DNA from: Streptomyces kurssanovii
GTDB lineage: Bacteria; Actinomycetota; Actinomycetes; Streptomycetales; Streptomycetaceae
Assembly: GCF_014649695.1 (NCBI RefSeq)
Contig: NZ_BMTN01000002.1
Span: forward strand, 558,001-622,000
DNA length: 64,000 nt
Reading direction: 5' to 3'
The position numbers and the translations under genes are program-made. The notes beneath the pieces are model-generated. The model was given only the letters and a program-made list of their open reading frames with translations. It did not search any database and was not told where the DNA came from. Every line of letters begins with the position of its first letter. Positions within the stretch are counted from its first letter, which is position 1. Positions 35,483-45,531 of the stretch are shown here, one piece after another.

Positions 35483-36256
35483 ATGACGACTGCACTGATC
35501 ACGGGAGCGACCGCGGGCATCGGCGCCGCCTTCGCCCGGCGGCTCGCGGCCGATGGCCACAACCTGGTGCTCGTGGCCCGGGACACCGAACGGCTGCAGG
35601 AACAGGCCACCGAACTGCACGACCGGCACGGCATCGAGGCGGAGGTACTGACCGCCGACCTGTCACGGGAAGACGGGATCGGCGCGGTCGAGGAGCGCCT
35701 GGCGGACCGCAAGCACCCCGTCGATCTGCTGGTCAACAACGCGGGCTTCGGGAACAAGGGCCGGTTCCTCGAGGTCTCCATGGCCGACGAGCTGACCATG
35801 CTGAAGGTGCACTGCGAGGCGGTGCTGCGGCTGACCGCGGCCGCGGCGGGACCGATGCGGGAACGCGGCCGGGGCGGCGTGGTGAACGTGGCGTCGGTCG
35901 CCGCCTTCGTGCCGCGTGGCACCTACGGCGCGTCCAAGGCGTGGGTCGTGCAGTTCACGCAGGGCGCCGCCAGGGACCTGGCCGGATCCGGGGTGCGCCT
36001 GATGGCGCTGTGCCCTGGGTTCGTACGGACCGAGTTCCACCAGCGGGCCGGCATGGGCACGGACAACATCCCCGGCTGGATGTGGCTGGACGCCGACAAG
36101 CTGGTGGCGTCGGCGCTCTCGGACCTGGCCAAGGGGAAGTCCCTCTCCATCCCCGACCCCCGCTACAAGGCGCTGATGGGCGTGGTCAAGCTGACGCCGC
36201 GCGGGCTGCTGGGCGGGCTCACGTCGAAGACGGGCCGGAAGTACGGGCCGCAGTAG
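35483..36256 (+). CDS. short-chain dehydrogenase/reductase
   Basis: The product is 257 residues from the ATG at 35483. The cofactor motif is TGATAGIGAAFARRL (10-24), the NNAG motif is in LLVNNAGFGNKG, the catalytic Ser is in NVASVAAFVP, and the YxxxK pair is in GTYGASKAW. The cofactor region has a basic residue after the second strand (VARDTERL), suggesting NADP(H). The end, LLGGLTSKTGRKYG, is basic. Substrate is unknown. It lies downstream of the MOSC gene on the same strand, with 143 bases between. Confidence 0.88.
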   Translation: MTTALITGATAGIGAAFARRLAADGHNLVLVARDTERLQEQATELHDRHGIEAEVLTADLSREDGIGAVEERLADRKHPVDLLVNNAGFGNKGRFLEVSMADELTMLKVHCEAVLRLTAAAAGPMRERGRGGVVNVASVAAFVPRGTYGASKAWVVQFTQGAARDLAGSGVRLMALCPGFVRTEFHQRAGMGTDNIPGWMWLDADKLVASALSDLAKGKSLSIPDPRYKALMGVVKLTPRGLLGGLTSKTGRKYGPQ

Positions 36257-36335
36257 CCGCCCATCGCACGGCATGTGACCTGCTTCACTAAAATGGACGT
36301 ATCCCATCGGGGGCCTCAGCGGCTCGGGAGACGCC

Positions 36336-37028
36336 ATGAAGTTCGTGCAGATCATCGACTACAAGACCGCCAGGTTCGACGACGTGAACGCGGTCATGGA
36401 CAAGTGGGTCGAGCAGACCCAGGGCAAGCGGACCACCGGCCACGCCGTCACGGGCAAGGACCGCAGCGACAGCAACCACTACGTCGACATCGTCGAGTTC
36501 CCCTCGTACGAGGAGGCGATGAAGAACTCGCACCTCCCGGAGACGGACAAGATGTTCCAGGAGATGGTGGCCCTCTGCGACGGCATGCCCTCGTTCACCG
36601 ACCTCGACGTGGTCCGTGAGGAACAGCTCAACGCGGCAACGGCCCGCCGCTTCTTCCACGAGATCGCGGCCGGCGGCAATCTGGACGCCATCGGCGAGGT
36701 CTTCTCCGACGACTACATCGACCACGACATCGCCAACGAGGAGGACACCGAGGTCGGCATGGAGGTCATACGCCGGGACCTCACCATGTGGCGCGGCGCC
36801 TTCGACTTCACCTTCGAGCTCGACCGGCAGATCACCCAAGGGGACGACGTCGTGACGCTGTGGACCTTCAGCGGCAGGCACAAGGCGGAGTTCCAGGGCA
36901 TCCCGGCGACGGGGGAACAGTGCACCATCACCGGCACGACGATCTTCCGGTTCGAGGACGGGAAGATCAAGGAAGGCTGGTGGCACATGGACCTGATGCG
37001 GCTGATGCGCCAGCTCGGCGCCCTGTAG
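36336..37028 (+). CDS. fusion of an ABM-like ferredoxin-fold domain and a SnoaL-like domain
   Basis: The product is 230 residues. Residues 1-95 look like a dimeric alpha/beta barrel (MKFVQIIDYKTARFDDVNAV, YVDIVEFPSYEEAMKNSHLP), the fold of antibiotic biosynthesis monooxygenases and related proteins. Residues 100-230 match SnoaL-like ester cyclases (FFHEIAAGGNLDAIGEVFSD, DYIDHDIANEEDTEVG, then the TGTTIFRFEDGKIKEGWWHM end). SnoaL-type proteins act in polyketide ring closure but most bacterial members are general NTF2-fold enzymes. No biosynthetic genes surround it. I cannot assign a reaction. Confidence 0.75.
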   Translation: MKFVQIIDYKTARFDDVNAVMDKWVEQTQGKRTTGHAVTGKDRSDSNHYVDIVEFPSYEEAMKNSHLPETDKMFQEMVALCDGMPSFTDLDVVREEQLNAATARRFFHEIAAGGNLDAIGEVFSDDYIDHDIANEEDTEVGMEVIRRDLTMWRGAFDFTFELDRQITQGDDVVTLWTFSGRHKAEFQGIPATGEQCTITGTTIFRFEDGKIKEGWWHMDLMRLMRQLGAL

Positions 37029-37060
37029 GCCGCGCTGCGACGTGGCAACGGCCAACAGGG

Positions 37061-37098
37061 AAGGCCCCCGCCCCGCGCGTTGCGGGGACGGGGGCCTT
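37061..37098. terminator. bidirectional terminator between the SnoaL fusion and groEL1
   Basis: A 16-bp stem with one bulge (37061-37076 against 37082-37098) and a short GCGTT loop carries A-rich and T-rich flanks on both sides. It lies between the convergent stops at 37028 and 37115 and can end both transcripts. Confidence 0.75.
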
Positions 37099-37114
37099 CT
37101 CGGCGCTTGTCGCG

Positions 37115-38752
<1,638 letters not shown>

Positions 38753-38782
38753 TCAGCCCTCTCGGATTTCGTGTTCAAAGAA

Positions 38783-38828
38783 CTGCGCCCCTCGCCGCCC
38801 GGCATCAGCGGGGTGGCCAGGGGCGCAG
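38783..38828 (-). repeat. inverted repeat in the groES-groEL1 spacer
   Basis: CTGCGCCCCT (38783-38792) and AGGGGCGCAG (38819-38828) form a perfect 10-bp stem with a 26-base loop that can itself pair. It lies between the groES stop and the groEL1 start. Confidence 0.5.
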
Positions 38829-38855
38829 CTCAGAGGCAGAACTGGCGCGGAGTCC

Positions 38856-38874
38856 CAGGGGTCGATGACCCCTG
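38856..38874 (-). repeat. second small hairpin in the groES-groEL1 spacer
   Basis: CAGGGGT and ACCCCTG pair perfectly around CGATG, 18 bases beyond the groES stop. It may attenuate or stabilise the 3' end of the groES message. Confidence 0.45.
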
Positions 38875-38891
38875 AGCGCGCCCCTGCTTTT

Positions 38892-39200
38892 CTACTTCTC
38901 GACGATCGCGAGCACGTCGCGGGCCGAGAGGACGAGGTACTCCTCGCCGCTGTACTTCACTTCGGTGCCGCCGTACTTGCTGTACAGCACGATGTCGCCG
39001 GTCTTCACGTCGAGCGGCAGGCGCTCGCCGTTCTCGAAGCGGCCCGGGCCCACGGCCAGGACGACGCCCTCCTGGGGCTTCTCCTTGGCGGTGTCCGGAA
39101 TAACCAGGCCAGAGGCCGTGGTCTGCTCGGCGTCGAGCGGCTGGACCACAATGCGGTCCTCGAGCGGCTTGATGGCAACCTTGGAGCTGGCGGTCGTCAC
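38892..39200 (-). CDS. groES: co-chaperonin GroES
   Basis: The product is 102 residues from the GTG at 39200, with a GGGGGAGG site 7 bases upstream; the frame extends further but the N-terminus fits the family. Characteristic blocks are [20 protein letters not shown], the mobile loop [19 protein letters not shown], and the end [20 protein letters not shown]. It caps the GroEL1 cavity. The two CIRCE sites upstream put the operon under HrcA. Confidence 0.97.
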   Translation of the reverse strand: MTTASSKVAIKPLEDRIVVQPLDAEQTTASGLVIPDTAKEKPQEGVVLAVGPGRFENGERLPLDVKTGDIVLYSKYGGTEVKYSGEEYLVLSARDVLAIVEK

Positions 39201-39298
39201 GATCCGACCTCCCCCTTCGGAGATCACGGGGTTAACTGATCTGAGGTGGCGACCAGGTCGATCCGTCGTCGCGGGTGCCGGACCTGCCCGTCGCTGTG

Positions 39299-39325
39299 TT
39301 GGCACTCTCACTTGGTGAGTGCCAG
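39299..39325. promoter_or_regulatory. CIRCE operator 1
   Basis: TTGGCACTC-N9-GAGTGCCAG lies 99 bases upstream of the groES start. It is the HrcA-binding CIRCE element (consensus TTAGCACTC-N9-GAGTGCTAA) with three departures, at positions that keep most of the dyad. Confidence 0.9.
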
Positions 39326-39332
39326 GGCCGAG

Positions 39333-39360
39333 ACTATGACTGCGATTAGCACTCGGTCAA
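39333..39360 (-). promoter_or_regulatory. groES promoter between the CIRCE sites
   Basis: On the minus strand TTGACC (39360-39355) and CATAGT (39338-39333) are separated by 16 bases. The -35 overlaps CIRCE 2 and the start lies next to CIRCE 1, so HrcA could block polymerase from both sides. Confidence 0.7.
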
Positions 39361-39372
39361 GCGGAGTGCCAA
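39346..39372. promoter_or_regulatory. CIRCE operator 2
   Basis: TTAGCACTC-N9-GAGTGCCAA matches the consensus at 17 of 18 arm positions. Its overlap with the promoter -35 suggests it is the main repression site. Confidence 0.93.
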
Positions 39373-39463
39373 TGCGAGACCGCGTGGCGTTCCGATTCGG
39401 ACTCCGGGCCGGCCGCCGCACCGCGTCCCGGCCACGGCCCTCGGCCGCTCGACGGCCCCCGGC

Positions 39464-40426
39464 TCAGACGTAGTCCTCCAGCCTGGCCACGGCATAGCCC
39501 TTCTCCGTGATCGTCCGCATCACCCGCCGGATCATGTCCGGCATGCTGCCCGCCCAGTCCCCCTCGCCACGGAAGTGCGTGAGGATGATGTCGCCCGGGT
39601 GCAGGTCCCGGTCCCACTCGCGCCACTCCATGCGGTCGGGAAACGCCTCCGAGGCCCACAGCGGCACGGCCTCGATGCCGCACTTCTTGGCGACGCGCAG
39701 GGTGTCCCTGTTGTAGTTCCCGTACGGCGGGCGCATCAGCCGCGGCCGGCTCCCGTACCGCTTCTCCAGCTTGTCCTGCTGGCCGCAGATCTCACGCTTC
39801 TGCTCGGCGTACGAAAGCCCGGGCAGATAAGGGTGGCTGAGCGTGTGGTTGTGCAGGGCCACCCCGCTGTCCCGCATCTTCTCGAAGTAGCCGTAGTCGT
39901 CGTTGATGACGTAGTCGCTCAAGAACGCGCTGTACGGGATCCGCAGGTCGGACATCATCCGCAGCAGTTCGGGGTCCTTCTCCGCGCCGTCGTCGATCGT
40001 CAGGAAGACGATCTTCTCCTTCGTCGGGACGGTGGTGAACACGGGCGGCAGCCCCTCCCCGCCCTTCACCTCGAACCCCTTGCGGGTGGTGATCCGCGGC
40101 TTGACGGCGGGCGGCGGTGGCGCCGCCAGCGGCGTCCGCTCGAGCCCCCACTTCTTCGCGGCGGCGGCGCGGGCCTTCTGGCCGATCGCGGCCTTCTCCC
40201 GGTGCGCCGACCCGCCACCGGCGGCCTCGCGGGCCTTCGGGGCGTCCGGCTTCTGCGCATGCGGGCCCCGTCGCGCTTCCTTCTCGGCGGCGGGCCGGGC
40301 CGAGCGGGGGGCCTCTGGCGGCCCCTCGGCCGCACAGCCGGAGCCGAGCGCTGCGACAACGAGCGAGACAAGGGCCGCGCGAACCCGATACGCTCTCAGT
40401 TTTCCCTTTTGTCGTACTAGCTGCAT
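39464..40426 (-). CDS. polysaccharide deacetylase lipoprotein (NodB fold)
   Basis: The product is 320 residues. A signal peptide ends in the lipobox LGSGC (Cys near residue 31), so the protein should be lipid-anchored outside the membrane. A low-complexity Ala/Lys/Arg stretch follows (to about 90). The catalytic NodB domain (about 125-320) has motif 1 FLTIDDG (two metal/catalytic Asp), motif 2 HNHTLSHPYL (the H-x3-H pair), and motif 3 RPPYGNYN. These Zn-dependent enzymes remove N- or O-acetyl groups from peptidoglycan or surface polysaccharide; the substrate is not fixed. It stands alone upstream of groES on the same strand. Confidence 0.9.
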   Translation of the reverse strand: MQLVRQKGKLRAYRVRAALVSLVVAALGSGCAAEGPPEAPRSARPAAEKEARRGPHAQKPDAPKAREAAGGGSAHREKAAIGQKARAAAAKKWGLERTPLAAPPPPAVKPRITTRKGFEVKGGEGLPPVFTTVPTKEKIVFLTIDDGAEKDPELLRMMSDLRIPYSAFLSDYVINDDYGYFEKMRDSGVALHNHTLSHPYLPGLSYAEQKREICGQQDKLEKRYGSRPRLMRPPYGNYNRDTLRVAKKCGIEAVPLWASEAFPDRMEWREWDRDLHPGDIILTHFRGEGDWAGSMPDMIRRVMRTITEKGYAVARLEDYV

Positions 40427-40516
40427 GGCGACGCATCCTGTCAGCGCGCCACCCGCTCACCCGTCCGACACCGCCGTCATGAGCGCACCATCCCCCACCT
40501 GGCCCACAATGGCCCG

Positions 40517-41695
40517 GTGAACGACCTCGATCCGCTCGCCGCCTTCACCGCACTGCGCACCGAGGAGGGCGAAGCGCTGCTGGCCTCGCTGGCCTCCTAC
40601 GATCCCGCCTGTGAACTGGCCGTCGCGACACGCCTGCGACGCGAGCACCCGGCGGCCCTGGTCTCGGCGGCGCTGGGGCAGGCCCGGTTGCGGCAGCGGG
40701 CGGCGGCGAAGTTCGGCGAGGAGGACGCCCGCCGGATGTTCTTCACCCCGAACGGCGTCGAGCAGTCCACCCGCCGCTCGGTCGCGGACCACCGGGCCGC
40801 GCGGTTCGCCGCGCTCGGAGTACGCGGCGTCGCGGACCTGTGCAGCGGCATCGGCGGCGACGCCATCGCCCTGGCCCGGGCGGGCATCTCGGTCCTGGCC
40901 GTCGACCGCGACCCGCTCACGGCGGAAGTCGCACGTGCGAACGCCGAAGCGCTGGGCCTGTCCGCCCTGGTCGATGTCCGCTGCGCGGACGTCACGGACA
41001 TCGACACCACTCCGTACGACGCGGTCTTCGCCGACCCGGCCCGCCGCGGCGGACGTGGCCGCATCTTCGATCCGGAGGCGTACTCCCCGCCCCTGTCCTG
41101 GGCGGTCGGCGCGGCCCGCAGCCGCCCCCACGCAGCCCTGAAGGTCGCCCCCGGCATCCCCCACGAGGCGGTGCCCGAGGACGCGGAGGCCGAGTGGATC
41201 TCGGACGGCGGCGACGTCAAGGAAGCGGTGCTCTGGTTCGGAACGGCACCGTCCGCGGTCCGCGCCACCCTCCTCCCGGGCCCGCACACCCTGACCGGCC
41301 GCGGACTGCCGAACCCGCCGGTGCGCCCGGTCGGCCGCTACCTCTACGAACCCGACGGGGCCGCGATCCGCGCCCACCTGGTCGCGGAGGTCGCCCAGGA
41401 CGTGTCGGGCGGCCTTCTCGACGAGACGATCGCCTACATCACCTCGGACGAACTGCGCCCGACCCCGTATGCGACGGCTTACGCGATCACCGACGAACTT
41501 CCCTTCAACCTCAAGAAGTTGAAGGCGCTGCTCCGGGAGCGCGGGGTCGGCAACCTCACGGTGAAGAAGCGCGGCTCAGCGGTCGAACCGGAAGAGATCC
41601 GCCGCAAGGTGAAGCCGCAGGGGCCGAACGCGGCGACGGTCTTCCTGACACGGGTGGCGGGAGCGCCGACGATGCTGATCGGACGGCCGGTGTAG
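40517..41695 (+). CDS. class I SAM-dependent methyltransferase with THUMP-like C-terminal domain
   Basis: The product is 392 residues from a GTG. The N-terminal helical part (1-105) precedes a Rossmann methyltransferase: motif I VADLCSGIGGDAIALARAGI, acidic motif II in VLAVDRDPLTAEVARANAEA, and motif IV as VFADPARRGGRGRIFDPE. The last 90 residues form a THUMP-like domain (RPVGRYLYEPDGAAIRAHLV, LTVKKRGSAVEPEEIRRKVK). The DPAR motif and layout resemble RNA-directed methyltransferases, and the THUMP-like part suggests tRNA or rRNA as substrate; this is inference. It is divergent from the deacetylase gene. Confidence 0.8.
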   Translation: MNDLDPLAAFTALRTEEGEALLASLASYDPACELAVATRLRREHPAALVSAALGQARLRQRAAAKFGEEDARRMFFTPNGVEQSTRRSVADHRAARFAALGVRGVADLCSGIGGDAIALARAGISVLAVDRDPLTAEVARANAEALGLSALVDVRCADVTDIDTTPYDAVFADPARRGGRGRIFDPEAYSPPLSWAVGAARSRPHAALKVAPGIPHEAVPEDAEAEWISDGGDVKEAVLWFGTAPSAVRATLLPGPHTLTGRGLPNPPVRPVGRYLYEPDGAAIRAHLVAEVAQDVSGGLLDETIAYITSDELRPTPYATAYAITDELPFNLKKLKALLRERGVGNLTVKKRGSAVEPEEIRRKVKPQGPNAATVFLTRVAGAPTMLIGRPV

Positions 41696-41751
41696 CGGAC
41701 ATCGCATTCCCTCTGCCTTTGCAAAGGAGAGGGCGAACCGACATCGTCGGG

Positions 41752-42405
41752 TCAGCGGTGCGCGCCGCCCCGTTCCGTGATGGGACGTGCGGGGCGTGAC
41801 ACCAGCCGGAGCGCCCAGCGGTAGTGGCTCACCGCCTTCACGATGCCGATCAGGCCGGTGATCCAAAGGATCAGGCCCAGGCCCATCAGCAGGGCGACAC
41901 CGGCCAGGGTGTCCTCGCCCGGGCGGGCGCCTGCCGGGACCGTGAAGGAGAGCCACAGGCCGTACGCGCACAGCAGGAACGAGGGCAGGAACCAGAGCAG
42001 GCTCAGGCCCGGTGCGCCGTAGCGGGCGTCGCCCGCCGGGTCGCGGGCCAGCGCGCTCCAGCGGCGCAGACGCCCGCGCACCTCGGCATCGTGGGCGATG
42101 CCGAAGCCGATGACCAGTCCGGTCGGGATCATGAATCCGAGACCGATGGCGCCGGCGATCACGCCGAAGAGGGGGCTGAAGACGTCCACCCCTTCGGAGA
42201 ACATCTGGAGCGCCGCTCCGAACATCGCCCATCCGAGGGCGAATCCGGCCGCCGTCAGCCACAGCAACAGCAGCCGCAACGGACCGATGCTCAGGCGCAG
42301 GAGCTCACCCATCGCCCTGGCCCGGTCCGCAAGCAGGGCCTCCCGGTCGGGCCATGCCTGTATCTCGGCAGGCGGAGGCGGAGGCGGGAGGGCATGTGGG
42401 GACAT
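41752..42405 (-). CDS. four-helix membrane protein
   Basis: The product is 217 residues. A Pro-rich head (MSPHALPPPPPPAEIQ) precedes hydrophobic helices at about 43-66, 74-102, 126-152 and 164-188, with basic residues on the cytoplasmic side (VRGRLRRW, RWALRLVSRPARP). No named domain is apparent. It lies 9 bases before the ECF sigma stop on the same strand, so it is downstream of and possibly co-transcribed with that operon. Confidence 0.7.
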   Translation of the reverse strand: MSPHALPPPPPPAEIQAWPDREALLADRARAMGELLRLSIGPLRLLLLWLTAAGFALGWAMFGAALQMFSEGVDVFSPLFGVIAGAIGLGFMIPTGLVIGFGIAHDAEVRGRLRRWSALARDPAGDARYGAPGLSLLWFLPSFLLCAYGLWLSFTVPAGARPGEDTLAGVALLMGLGLILWITGLIGIVKAVSHYRWALRLVSRPARPITERGGAHR

Positions 42406-42414
42406 GCGACGAGG

Positions 42415-43668
42415 TTACCGGCCGGTCCCCGGCGCGGAGCGTGCCGCCCGTTCCAGCAGCAGGACCCGTTCACGGGCGTTGCGGGCCAATGAGGCCGCCC
42501 GCTCGAACTCCGTCCTGGCCTCTTCCGCGCGCCCGAGCCTGGCCAGCAGGTCCCCCCGGACGCTCGGCAGCAAGTGGTAGTCCTTCAGGGCCGGTTCGTC
42601 GGCGAGTGCGTCGACCAGCTCGAGTCCGGCGGCCGGTCCTTCCGCCATCGAGACGGCGACCGCACGGTTCAGTTCCACGACCGGGGACGGGGCCACGGCC
42701 GCCAACTGCCCGTAGAGCGTGGCGATCATCGCCCAGTCCGTGTCCTCGTAGCGCACGGCCTGCGCGTGGCAGGCGGCGATCGCTGCCTGCAGGGTGTACG
42801 GGCCGTACGGGCCGCCGCCCGCCCGGTGGAGCGCCTCGACGCCCCGCCGGACGAGCAGCCGGTTCCACTTGGTGCGGGTCTGGTCGGCGAGCAGTACGGG
42901 TTCCCCACATGGGCCGGTGCGCGCCGGGATCCGGGAGGCCTGGATCTCCAGCAGGGCGTTCAGGCCGTGCACCTCCGGCTCGCCGGGCATCAGCCCGGCC
43001 AGCACCCGGGACAGCCGCAGCGCGTCCTCGCACAGCGCCGGACGGACCAGGTCGTCGCCCGCGGTCGCGGAGTAACCCTCGTTGAAAATCAGGTAGATGA
43101 CGTCGAGCACCGATCCGAGCCGGGCTGCGCGGTCCGCGCCGTACGGAACCTCGAAGGGGACGCCCGCCTTGGCCAGCGACCTCTTCGCGCGGACGATGCG
43201 CTGGGCGACGGTCGGCTCGGCGGTCAGGAAGGCGCGGGCGATCTCCTCCGTCGTCAGGCCGCCCAGGAGCTTGAGCGTGAGCGCGATACGGGCCTGGGTG
43301 GAAAGCACCGGATGGCAGGCGGTGAAGATGAGCCGCAGCAGGTCGTCGTCGATGTCGTCGGGGTCCGCCGGCTCGGCCGGCGGCACGACGTCCTCGACGG
43401 ACCGCCCCACCTCGGCCAGCTTGCGGGCGTACGTCTCCTTGCGGCGTACGAGATCGATCGCGCGATGCTTGGCGGTGGCCATGAGCCAGGCTCCCGGCCT
43501 GTCCGGGACGCCCGACTCCGGCCACTGCTCCAGCGCGGCGACCAGAGCGTCCTGCGCGAGCTCCTCCGCGATGCCCACGTCCCGCACGATGCGGGCGACA
43601 CCGGCGATGATCCGCGCCGACTCGATCCTGTAGACCGCTTCCACTGCACTTGCTGCCGTCACGGCCAC
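42415..43668 (-). CDS. ECF42-type RNA polymerase sigma factor with C-terminal extension
   Basis: The product is 417 residues from a GTG. Sigma region 2 is at about 10-80 (ARIIAGVARIVRDVGIAEEL, AWLMATAKHRAIDLVRRK) and region 4 at about 120-175 (LTTEEIARAFLTAEPTVAQR, then IVRAKRSL). The remaining 240 residues are a helical, TPR-like extension (GLMPGEPEVHGLNALLEIQA, VVELNRAVAVSMAEGPAAGL) typical of the ECF42 group, which works without an anti-sigma factor and depends on this extension. As usual for the group, the gene is next to a YCII/DGPF protein gene. Confidence 0.9.
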   Translation of the reverse strand: MAVTAASAVEAVYRIESARIIAGVARIVRDVGIAEELAQDALVAALEQWPESGVPDRPGAWLMATAKHRAIDLVRRKETYARKLAEVGRSVEDVVPPAEPADPDDIDDDLLRLIFTACHPVLSTQARIALTLKLLGGLTTEEIARAFLTAEPTVAQRIVRAKRSLAKAGVPFEVPYGADRAARLGSVLDVIYLIFNEGYSATAGDDLVRPALCEDALRLSRVLAGLMPGEPEVHGLNALLEIQASRIPARTGPCGEPVLLADQTRTKWNRLLVRRGVEALHRAGGGPYGPYTLQAAIAACHAQAVRYEDTDWAMIATLYGQLAAVAPSPVVELNRAVAVSMAEGPAAGLELVDALADEPALKDYHLLPSVRGDLLARLGRAEEARTEFERAASLARNARERVLLLERAARSAPGTGR

Positions 43669-43712
43669 CCATCAGAGCAGCGCGGGGAACGGCGGGCAAG
43701 CAGGGCCCGCGG

Positions 43713-44069
43713 TCAGCCCTCCTGGATCTCGCGGACCTCGCAGGTGACGTTCCACTCCGCGGGGTGGATCTCCAGGAAGCGCTTCGCCCACTCGACGGCC
43801 TCCGCCTTGTCCTTGCACTGGACGATCGCGTAGCCGCCGACGACCTCCTTGGTCTCGGTGAAGGGCCCGTCGGTGTAGGAGATCCTGCCGCCGGACCAGT
43901 TCACGCGGGTGCCGTCGGAGGTGGGCGTGAGACCGGCGGTGTCGAGCATGACGCCCGCCTTGGTCATCTCCTCCAGCAGGGCGCCCATCTGCTTGTCGAA
44001 GCCCTCGGGGAACTCGTCCTCGGGGATCTGGTTCTCCTCGATGCGGATCATCGACAGGAAGCGCGGCAT
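43713..44069 (-). CDS. YCII-related (DGPF) domain protein, partner of the ECF42 sigma factor
   Basis: The product is 118 residues from the ATG at 44069, with a GAGGAG site. It has a dimeric alpha/beta fold, with the name-giving DGPF tetrapeptide in ISYTDGPFTETKEVVGGYAI and a MPRFLSMIRIEE N-terminal strand. DGPF proteins are the characteristic neighbours and regulon members of ECF42 sigma factors. It precedes the sigma gene by 44 bases on the same strand. Its biochemical activity is unknown. Confidence 0.9.
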   Translation of the reverse strand: MPRFLSMIRIEENQIPEDEFPEGFDKQMGALLEEMTKAGVMLDTAGLTPTSDGTRVNWSGGRISYTDGPFTETKEVVGGYAIVQCKDKAEAVEWAKRFLEIHPAEWNVTCEVREIQEG

Positions 44070-44176
44070 GGTGAACTCCTCGGTTCGTGAGTACGGGGCC
44101 GTTCCCCGCCTCTCACCCATGCGTCGAACGGGCAGGAAGCCGATCGACACACTCGCCGAAGTTTTTCCGAGAAATC

Positions 44177-44434
44177 TCAGTCGAGCGATTCGAAACGCCA
44201 GCGGTGCACCGGGCGGGTGATCAGGTCGGCGGCCGGCTCGGGCAGTTCCGGCAGGTCGGCGTCCGTCCCGGGCGCCTCCCACCAGGTGATGACCAGCACC
44301 CGGTCCCCGCTCGCCCGCAGCGTCTCCCGGCGCAGCGGTTCACGCCCGAGCTGCTGCGCGCGGGCCCACTCCAGCAGCTCCGCGCCCCGGCCCTCGACGG
44401 CGCGGGCCTCCCACATCATCGCCACGACGGTCAT
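44177..44434 (-). CDS. small ABM-like protein downstream of tsaD
   Basis: The product is 85 residues. Its ATG overlaps the tsaD stop as ATGA, so it is translationally coupled to tsaD. It begins with a [20 protein letters not shown] strand-helix and contains a [11 protein letters not shown] strand, consistent with a small ferredoxin-like (antibiotic biosynthesis monooxygenase-like) fold. I cannot assign a function; coupling to tsaD could be incidental to the operon. Confidence 0.7.
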   Translation of the reverse strand: MTVVAMMWEARAVEGRGAELLEWARAQQLGREPLRRETLRASGDRVLVITWWEAPGTDADLPELPEPAADLITRPVHRWRFESLD

Positions 44435-45531
44435 GAGTACAGGTTGTCCTTGCTGACCTCGTGCACGTGGTCGTGGTCGTGCCGGTGCCTGCCCGGTACA
44501 TGCGTCTCCGTCACGGGCAGCGACGAGTCGGCGGACAGGTCCAGGTCGGAGGCGGGCCGGTTGCGGGCCACCATCTCCGCGCCCAGGGCGGCGACCATCG
44601 CGCCGTTGTCCGTGCACAGCTTCGGCCGCGGGACCCGCAACCGGATGCCGGCCCGTCCACAGCGCTCCTCCGCGAGGGCCCGCAGCCGCGAGTTGGCGGC
44701 GACGCCGCCGCCGATCATCAGGTGGTCCACGCCCTGGTCCTTGCAGGCGCGTACGGCCTTCCGTGTCAGCACGTCGACGACCGCCTCCTGGAAGGAGGCC
44801 GCCACGTCCCGCACCGGCACCTCCTCGCCGGAGGCGCGCTTCGCCTCGATCCAGCGGGCCACGGCCGTCTTCAGGCCGGAGAAGGAGAAGTCGTACGCCG
44901 GGTCCTTGGCGCCGCTCAGGCCGCGCGGGAAGGCGATCGCCGCCGGGTCGCCCTCCTTGGCCAGCCGGTCGATCACCGGACCGCCGGGGAAGCCCAGGTC
45001 CAGCACGCGTGCGATCTTGTCGAAGGCCTCGCCGGCGGCGTCGTCGATCGTCGCGCCCATGGGCCGTACGTCGGCGGTGATGTCGGGCGCGAGGAGCAGT
45101 GAGGAGTGGCCGCCGGAGACCAGCAGCGCCATCGTCGGCTCGGGCAACGGACCGTGTTCGAGCTGGTCGACGCAGATGTGGGAGGCGAGGTGGTTCACCC
45201 CGTACAGCGGCTTGCCGAGGGCGTAGGCGTACGACTTCGCCGCGGAGACGCCGACGAGCAGCGCGCCGGCGAGGCCGGGCCCCGCCGTCACCGCGATGCC
45301 GTCGAGGTCGCGAGCGCTGACGCCCGCCTCCTTCAGCGCGCGTTCGATGGTGGGGACCATCGCCTCCAGGTGGGCGCGCGAGGCGATCTCGGGCACGACG
45401 CCGCCGAACCGGGCGTGCTCGTCGACGCTGGAGGCGACCGCGTCGGCGAGCAGGGTCGTGCCGCGGACGATGCCGACGCCGGTCTCGTCGCAGGAGGTCT
45501 CGATACCGAGTACGAGCGGTTCGTCAGCCAT
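44431..45531 (-). CDS. tsaD: tRNA N6-adenosine threonylcarbamoyltransferase TsaD
   Basis: The product is 366 residues and transfers the threonylcarbamoyl group to A37 of ANN-decoding tRNAs. The ASKHA ATPase motifs are visible: [16 protein letters not shown] at the start, the metal-binding [27 protein letters not shown], and [13 protein letters not shown]. The C-terminus carries an extra histidine-rich tail ([15 protein letters not shown]) not seen in the compact E. coli protein. It overlaps rimI by 8 bases and is the third gene of the tsaB-rimI-tsaD operon. Confidence 0.96.
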   Translation of the reverse strand: MADEPLVLGIETSCDETGVGIVRGTTLLADAVASSVDEHARFGGVVPEIASRAHLEAMVPTIERALKEAGVSARDLDGIAVTAGPGLAGALLVGVSAAKSYAYALGKPLYGVNHLASHICVDQLEHGPLPEPTMALLVSGGHSSLLLAPDITADVRPMGATIDDAAGEAFDKIARVLDLGFPGGPVIDRLAKEGDPAAIAFPRGLSGAKDPAYDFSFSGLKTAVARWIEAKRASGEEVPVRDVAASFQEAVVDVLTRKAVRACKDQGVDHLMIGGGVAANSRLRALAEERCGRAGIRLRVPRPKLCTDNGAMVAALGAEMVARNRPASDLDLSADSSLPVTETHVPGRHRHDHDHVHEVSKDNLYS

